NCBI GenBank assembly: GCA_934716995.1
Contig: CAKUYO010000002.1
Location: forward strand, 143,208 to 207,207
Reading direction: 5' to 3'
DNA: 64,000 nt
Source: an uncultured Bacteroidales bacterium
GTDB taxonomy: Bacteria > Bacteroidota > Bacteroidia > Bacteroidales > Paludibacteraceae
The notes beneath the pieces were generated by a model. It searched no databases and was not told the origin of the DNA. It saw only the letters and a list, made by a program, of their open reading frames with translations. Shown in pieces: positions 59,854-64,000 of the stretch (within the stretch, counting starts at the first letter, position 1; the number at the start of each line of letters is the position of its first letter). A program made the position numbers and the translations under genes.

Positions 59854-60018
59854 TAGTCTTTTCCTATAGAAAAAGCAATTCCTATACATACTAACAGGAA
59901 TTACGGCAACGAGACGAAAACGACAGCGGTAGATAGGCTGCTTTTAAACGAGTATTTTATGCACAGTATGCACTTTTTATGCAATAAATAATTATGCATA
60001 ATAATTCTGAACAGCAGT

Positions 60019-61332
60019 TCAGTGAACATCGTCAAAAAGGGAACGGATTGGATCTATGAAAATTTCGATAAGACGGCGGTCTTTGGTTACGATTTTGCCC
60101 GTGCCGTCCATACGCTGGATAAGGGACAACGATTTTTGATAGGTAGTGGTCAGCCCGTCAGGGAATGCCACTTCCACGATATATGTGCCTGTCTGCACAT
60201 CGGGAATAGCAGAGATATTGCGCACCACGCCGCGCAGCATACCGAAGCGCAGATAGGGGTAACTGTTGAGCCGTACATACACCGGTTGTCCGATCTCCAC
60301 CTCACCGAAATTGGCGGAAGGCACGTTCATACGCCCAACCACTTCCATACTGTCTTGCGCTATGACGCTTGCTATCCGCTCGCCCGTCGTCACCCATTGG
60401 TTTTTGCTCCAATAGTTGATAAATGTAATTGTGCCGTCGATAGGCGATTCGATTACATATTGGTATTTCCATTGCTCCAATGCGGACATCAGTTGCTGAC
60501 GGTATTGTCGCAGTTGCCGCTCATAGTCGGCGGTCTCGTTATCGCACTGCAGATCCAGTTCAATGCATTGCTGCCGGAGTTGCATCAATTCCAATTCGGC
60601 GGTGGTTTGCCCTGCATCCATTGCGGCTTTGTTCTTCTCGGTTTGCAGCGAGTTGCGGATAGTGGTTTCATAGTCAGAAAGCGAGATAACCCCTTCGGCG
60701 TACAATGCCGAATCGCGCAATACGGAACGATGCTGGTACTCCAAATCGCGCGACAAAAGACGTTGCTGCTCGGCTATCTTGCGGCAATACCGCTCGGTTT
60801 GTTCTATCTGCTGTCGCAACAAATGCTGCTGTTTGCCGATATGGTCGGCGGCAAGATAGTGGCGGTAGTCGGCACAAAGCAGACGGAATATCTCGTAGGT
60901 CTGCTGGATATTGCCCAAGTTGTATTCTTGCGACAGCCACTGACTACCCGCCATCTCTTCCGAACTCTGTTGATACGACTGCGCCAAATGCCCCATCACG
61001 CTGTCAATGTCTGCTGCATTGGCTACATCATTGAGCAAGGCAATGCGGTCGCCTTTATGCACCGTCTGTTTGTCAGAGACATAGATGGTATCAATACGTC
61101 CGTCGGTACGGATAACGAGGTCGGAAGGCGGATTGAGTGTGGTGATTACCGCCACGGCATCCACCGTCTGCGGGTATTGGATGCAATAGCAGCCCACCGC
61201 CAAACCAACCACAATCAGGCACAGGACGGTGATGCCCCAACGGATAATCCACGCAGGCTGCCTGCCGAAGATGTCGGCAGACTCCTCGCTATGCGCTGCG
61301 GGCGGAATATGTGTTTCTCTGTCAATGGGCAT
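60019..61332 (-). CDS. HlyD-family membrane fusion protein
   Basis: 437 residues. One transmembrane helix about 29-50, a biotinyl-lipoyl-like strand pair (SDLVIRTDGRIDTIYVSDKQ, VHKGDRIALLND), a long coiled-coil hairpin about 110-290, and a C-terminal beta domain (PIDGTITFINYWSKNQWVTT, VEIGQPVYVRLNSYPYLRFG). It bridges an ABC exporter to an outer-membrane channel. The start overlaps the exporter stop (ATGA), so the two work together. No TolC-type gene is in the window. Confidence 0.9.
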   Translation of the reverse strand: MPIDRETHIPPAAHSEESADIFGRQPAWIIRWGITVLCLIVVGLAVGCYCIQYPQTVDAVAVITTLNPPSDLVIRTDGRIDTIYVSDKQTVHKGDRIALLNDVANAADIDSVMGHLAQSYQQSSEEMAGSQWLSQEYNLGNIQQTYEIFRLLCADYRHYLAADHIGKQQHLLRQQIEQTERYCRKIAEQQRLLSRDLEYQHRSVLRDSALYAEGVISLSDYETTIRNSLQTEKNKAAMDAGQTTAELELMQLRQQCIELDLQCDNETADYERQLRQYRQQLMSALEQWKYQYVIESPIDGTITFINYWSKNQWVTTGERIASVIAQDSMEVVGRMNVPSANFGEVEIGQPVYVRLNSYPYLRFGMLRGVVRNISAIPDVQTGTYIVEVAFPDGLTTTYQKSLSLIQRMDGTGKIVTKDRRLIEIFIDPIRSLFDDVH

Positions 61333-63533
61333 CAGGTTCCTAATTCCAGTTGGTTTTTGATAAGGCGGTAGTAATAGCCCTGCCGTGCAACCAAGTCGCT
61401 GTGGTTGCCGCTTTCCACTATCTGTCCGTGGTCAAGCACCACGATATTGTCCGCATTCCGCACCGTACTCAGGCGGTGCGCCACAATAACCACCGTCTTG
61501 CCGCAGAATAGCCTGTTGAGGTTGTCCATTATCGTGCACTCGTTGTTGGCGTCCAGCGAATTGGTGGCTTCGTCGAAAAACAGATACGGGGCGTTCTTGT
61601 ATGCCGCACGGGCAATCAGCAGGCGTTGTTTCTGCCCTGTGCTCAGCCCGTGCCCGTCCATACCGATTTGCGTGTTATAGCCCAAGGGCAAAGCCCGTAT
61701 CCAGTCGTCGATATTCGCCACGGTTGCCGCCTGTTCCACCCGTTGGCGGTCGGGTATCTCGTCGCTTACGGCGATATTGTTCTCAATGCTGTCGGAGAAG
61801 ATAAATCCCTCTTGCATTACTACGCCGCATCGGCTGCGCCATGCGCTGTCGCTCAGTTGCCGTAGCGGCACATCGCCTACCAGCACCTCACCCTCGGCGG
61901 GCGGATAGAAGCCCAATAGCAGTTTGAGCAACGTGGTCTTTCCGCTGCCGCTGCTGCCCACTATGGCGGTTATGCGATTGTGCGGAATGGTCAGGCTGAT
62001 ACCGTTCAGCACTTTCTCCGAGTGCGCCCCTTCGTACTGAAACGACACATCGCGTAGCACAATATCGGCACTATCGGGTATATCGGTGCGCTTGTGTAGA
62101 GAAACAGGTTCCTCGTCCTCTTTTTGGTGTATCTCGCCCAACCGTTCCAAACTGATTTTGGCATCCTGCGTATCCTGCACAAAGGTGATAAACTGCGAAA
62201 TCGGGGCGTTCAGTTGCCCGATGATATACTGCACCGCCGTCATCATACCCAGTGTAATGTCGCCGTTAATTACCGAAGCCGCAGCCAGAAAAGAGATAAG
62301 CACGTTCTTGGTCTGCTCGATAAACAGCCCGCCCACCTGCTGCGCCTGCCCCAACGACAGACCGCGGATATTGATTTTGAACAGGCGTGCCTGTATGCGC
62401 TCAAACTCCCAACGTTTCTGCTTCTCGCAGTGGTTCAGTTTGATGTCCTGCATACCCGATATGAGTTGCACAAGGTTGCTCTGGTTGTTGGCTGCCTCCT
62501 GAAAACGCATATAATCCAGTTTCTTCCGCTGCCGCAGAAAGAGTAGCACCCACACCACGTAGAGGGCGCTGCCCGCCAGAAAGATTGCCAGTATCTTCCA
62601 ATTATATCCCGCCATAACACAACCATAGACCACAAAGGTAACTACGGCAACCACGATACTCAGCAGTGAACCCGTCAGAAACGATTGTATGCGGCTGTGG
62701 TCGCCGATACGCTGCAGGATGTCGCCCAATTTCTTGCTATCGAAGAAAGCAATGGGCAGGCGCATCAATTTGCCGAGGAAATCCGTTATCAGCGATACGC
62801 TTACCCGTGTGCTGATATGGAGCATCAGCCAACTGCGAATGAGCGAGTTGGCGGTTTGCCCGACTACCAATGCCACCTGCGCAATCAGCAGTACCACCAC
62901 AAAATGCAGGTTGTTGGTGCCGATACCCGTATCCACCATCTCCTGCGTGATAAACGGCAGAATAAGGCTCAGCACGCTGCCGAGCAACATCCCCAATAGC
63001 AGTTGCACAATATAGCGCGTGTGCGGCTTCAGGTAGCGGAGCATAAAACTCCAACCTACATGGGGCGCATCGTGTTCGTCTTGCTCGTCGTAAAAAGCGG
63101 GAGTGGGCTCCAAGAGCAAGGCGATACCGCACGGGGTATTCTCTCCGTTCTCGGTGGACAGCCAACTCTTGCAGAACTTGTCCGCATCATATACCAGCAA
63201 GCCCGCCGCAGGGTCGGACACATACACTTTGCCTTTGCGTATCTTATACACCACCACAAAATGCCGCTGGTTCCAATGAACGATACAAGGCAGCGGGGCT
63301 TCGTCGCATAGTTGGCGGAAGGTGAGTTTGACACTGATAGTGCGGAAACCGATACTCTCCGCGGCATCGCTGATACCGAGCAGCGACACGCCCTCGCACG
63401 TAGTCACGCACCGTTCCCGCATCGTGGCGGCAGAGTAGAACTTACCGTAATACTTGCTTACAATACGCAGACACGTGGAACCGCAGTCCATCGAGTCCAA
63501 CTGGCGATATGTAGGGAAAGATGCGATAGGCAA
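61332..63533 (-). CDS. Peptidase-containing ABC exporter (C39, bacteriocin/RiPP type)
   Basis: 733 residues with the three-part layout of double-glycine leader processing exporters. Peptidase C39 about 1-130: catalytic C17 in SMDCGSTC, H91 in NQRHFVV, D107 in SDPAAG. Transmembrane domain about 165-450. ATPase about 490-725: Walker A GSSGSGKTT, signature LSTGQKQR, Walker B YLFFDEATNS. It cleaves and exports peptides with a GG leader. All three peptidase residues are present. The substrate peptide is not encoded in this window and may lie beyond 64000. Confidence 0.93.
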   Translation of the reverse strand: MPIASFPTYRQLDSMDCGSTCLRIVSKYYGKFYSAATMRERCVTTCEGVSLLGISDAAESIGFRTISVKLTFRQLCDEAPLPCIVHWNQRHFVVVYKIRKGKVYVSDPAAGLLVYDADKFCKSWLSTENGENTPCGIALLLEPTPAFYDEQDEHDAPHVGWSFMLRYLKPHTRYIVQLLLGMLLGSVLSLILPFITQEMVDTGIGTNNLHFVVVLLIAQVALVVGQTANSLIRSWLMLHISTRVSVSLITDFLGKLMRLPIAFFDSKKLGDILQRIGDHSRIQSFLTGSLLSIVVAVVTFVVYGCVMAGYNWKILAIFLAGSALYVVWVLLFLRQRKKLDYMRFQEAANNQSNLVQLISGMQDIKLNHCEKQKRWEFERIQARLFKINIRGLSLGQAQQVGGLFIEQTKNVLISFLAAASVINGDITLGMMTAVQYIIGQLNAPISQFITFVQDTQDAKISLERLGEIHQKEDEEPVSLHKRTDIPDSADIVLRDVSFQYEGAHSEKVLNGISLTIPHNRITAIVGSSGSGKTTLLKLLLGFYPPAEGEVLVGDVPLRQLSDSAWRSRCGVVMQEGFIFSDSIENNIAVSDEIPDRQRVEQAATVANIDDWIRALPLGYNTQIGMDGHGLSTGQKQRLLIARAAYKNAPYLFFDEATNSLDANNECTIMDNLNRLFCGKTVVIVAHRLSTVRNADNIVVLDHGQIVESGNHSDLVARQGYYYRLIKNQLELGT

Positions 63534-63538
63534 ATGAT

Positions 63539-64000
63539 TTATAGTGCATTATACAGCCACTCCCAATCTTTGTCGCTCACGCCGTTGGCTTTGAGGTACT
63601 GCTCGAAATCCTGTATATTAGCGGACAAATGTTGCTTTTCCAAGCGCACTACATAGCCCCTTAACAAATCCATAAACCATTCAAAACCGATTTGCTGTCC
63701 AAAACGGAACAGGACATAAGGTGCTTTATAATAGATTACCCACGAATTATGACTGAATGTATTACTACGGACATCAAAAATGGATTTATTGCGTTCTTCT
63801 TCGGACAATACATTATAGTGATTTGTCAAGATTTCCGATATGGCACTTGTATCTTTGTTACAAAAGACATAAGTCGCCACCAATTCTGCAAACGATTCGG
63901 AAAACAAAAATCGTCCTGCTGTCGTGTCGCATGCATAGTCCAAATAACAATGGGTTATTTCGTGTACCATACCCGGCATATTCCAAAAACCGCTATCCGC
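63539..64000 (-). CDS. Partial HExxH metalloprotease-like protein
   Basis: The frame is open to the window edge, so the start is missing; 153 codons are visible. HEITH (with YLDYA) followed by ESFAELVATYV about 25 residues later is the gluzincin-type zinc-binding pattern. The rest is helical (RFGQQIGFEWFMDLLRGYVV, LKANGVSDKDWEWLYNAL). It ends 5 bases before the C39 exporter gene and probably shares its transcript, so it may act on the exported peptide or its target. The N-terminus, including any signal peptide, lies outside the window. Confidence 0.72.
   Translation of the reverse strand, partial: ADSGFWNMPGMVHEITHCYLDYACDTTAGRFLFSESFAELVATYVFCNKDTSAISEILTNHYNVLSEEERNKSIFDVRSNTFSHNSWVIYYKAPYVLFRFGQQIGFEWFMDLLRGYVVRLEKQHLSANIQDFEQYLKANGVSDKDWEWLYNAL

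Noticed and set aside
59641..60018. Bacteriocin precursor gene downstream of the exporter
   Set aside because: No frame with a start, GG leader and plausible core was found in this 378-base gap on either strand.

Overview
The window looks like chromosome of a gut-type member of the Bacteroidota, most likely order Bacteroidales. Three things point there: a SusC/SusD polysaccharide-utilisation pair, promoters of the TTTG-N20-TAnnTTTG type with no clear Shine-Dalgarno sequences, and many secreted proteins sharing a short C-terminal tail. No rRNA, tRNA, CRISPR array, phage or transposase gene was seen. The genome at large cannot be judged from 64 kb.

Layout. (1) 56-2899: trkA-trkH potassium uptake. 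(2) 3164-23370, minus strand: one very long operon-like block. Read from its promoter it runs rhaB-rhaA-rhaT-rhaD-susC-susD-surface lipoprotein-GH3-alpha-rhamnosidase-like-secreted protein-40-residue peptide-CBM-like protein-GH128-small secreted protein-GH128. A divergent AraC regulator (23525-24430) faces it. The enzymes would strip rhamnose and glucose-type sugars from a glycan, SusCD would import oligosaccharides, and RhaT/A/B/D would take L-rhamnose to DHAP and L-lactaldehyde. (3) 24974-29082: an SGNH-hydrolase/MBOAT pair (extracytoplasmic O-acylation) plus coaE. (4) 29072-33405, minus: five exported proteins of unknown role, one resembling DUF6175. (5) 33512-42516: UbiA-type prenyltransferase, PepSY-type membrane protein, lipoprotein and two large secreted proteins. 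(6) 42603-46742: coaX, an acyl-CoA synthetase, a small membrane protein and an exported nuclease. (7) 46979-56294, minus: a tightly coupled seven-gene operon built around a 1030-residue tubulin/FtsZ-like protein; this is the best candidate for an undescribed system. (8) 56582-59640: gapA, an HxlR regulator and a degenerate metallo-beta-lactamase-fold protein with a candidate HxlR operator. (9) 60019-64000: an HlyD/C39-peptidase ABC exporter and a truncated HExxH protein at the window edge.

The non-coding DNA is unusually rich in repeats. There are arrays of strictly 7-bp units (at least twelve), arrays of strictly 11-bp units (at least five), a 138-bp MITE-like element with 8-bp target duplications (two intact copies and one decayed), a 225-bp element with imperfect terminal inverted repeats (two copies in opposite orientation), and palindromic REP-like modules. 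Several arrays lie inside genes (susD signal peptide, the SGNH hydrolase, coaE), and a longer repeat lies in the MBOAT gene.

Functions were assigned by reading motifs and by memory of families. No database search was run, and enzyme specificities are inferences.
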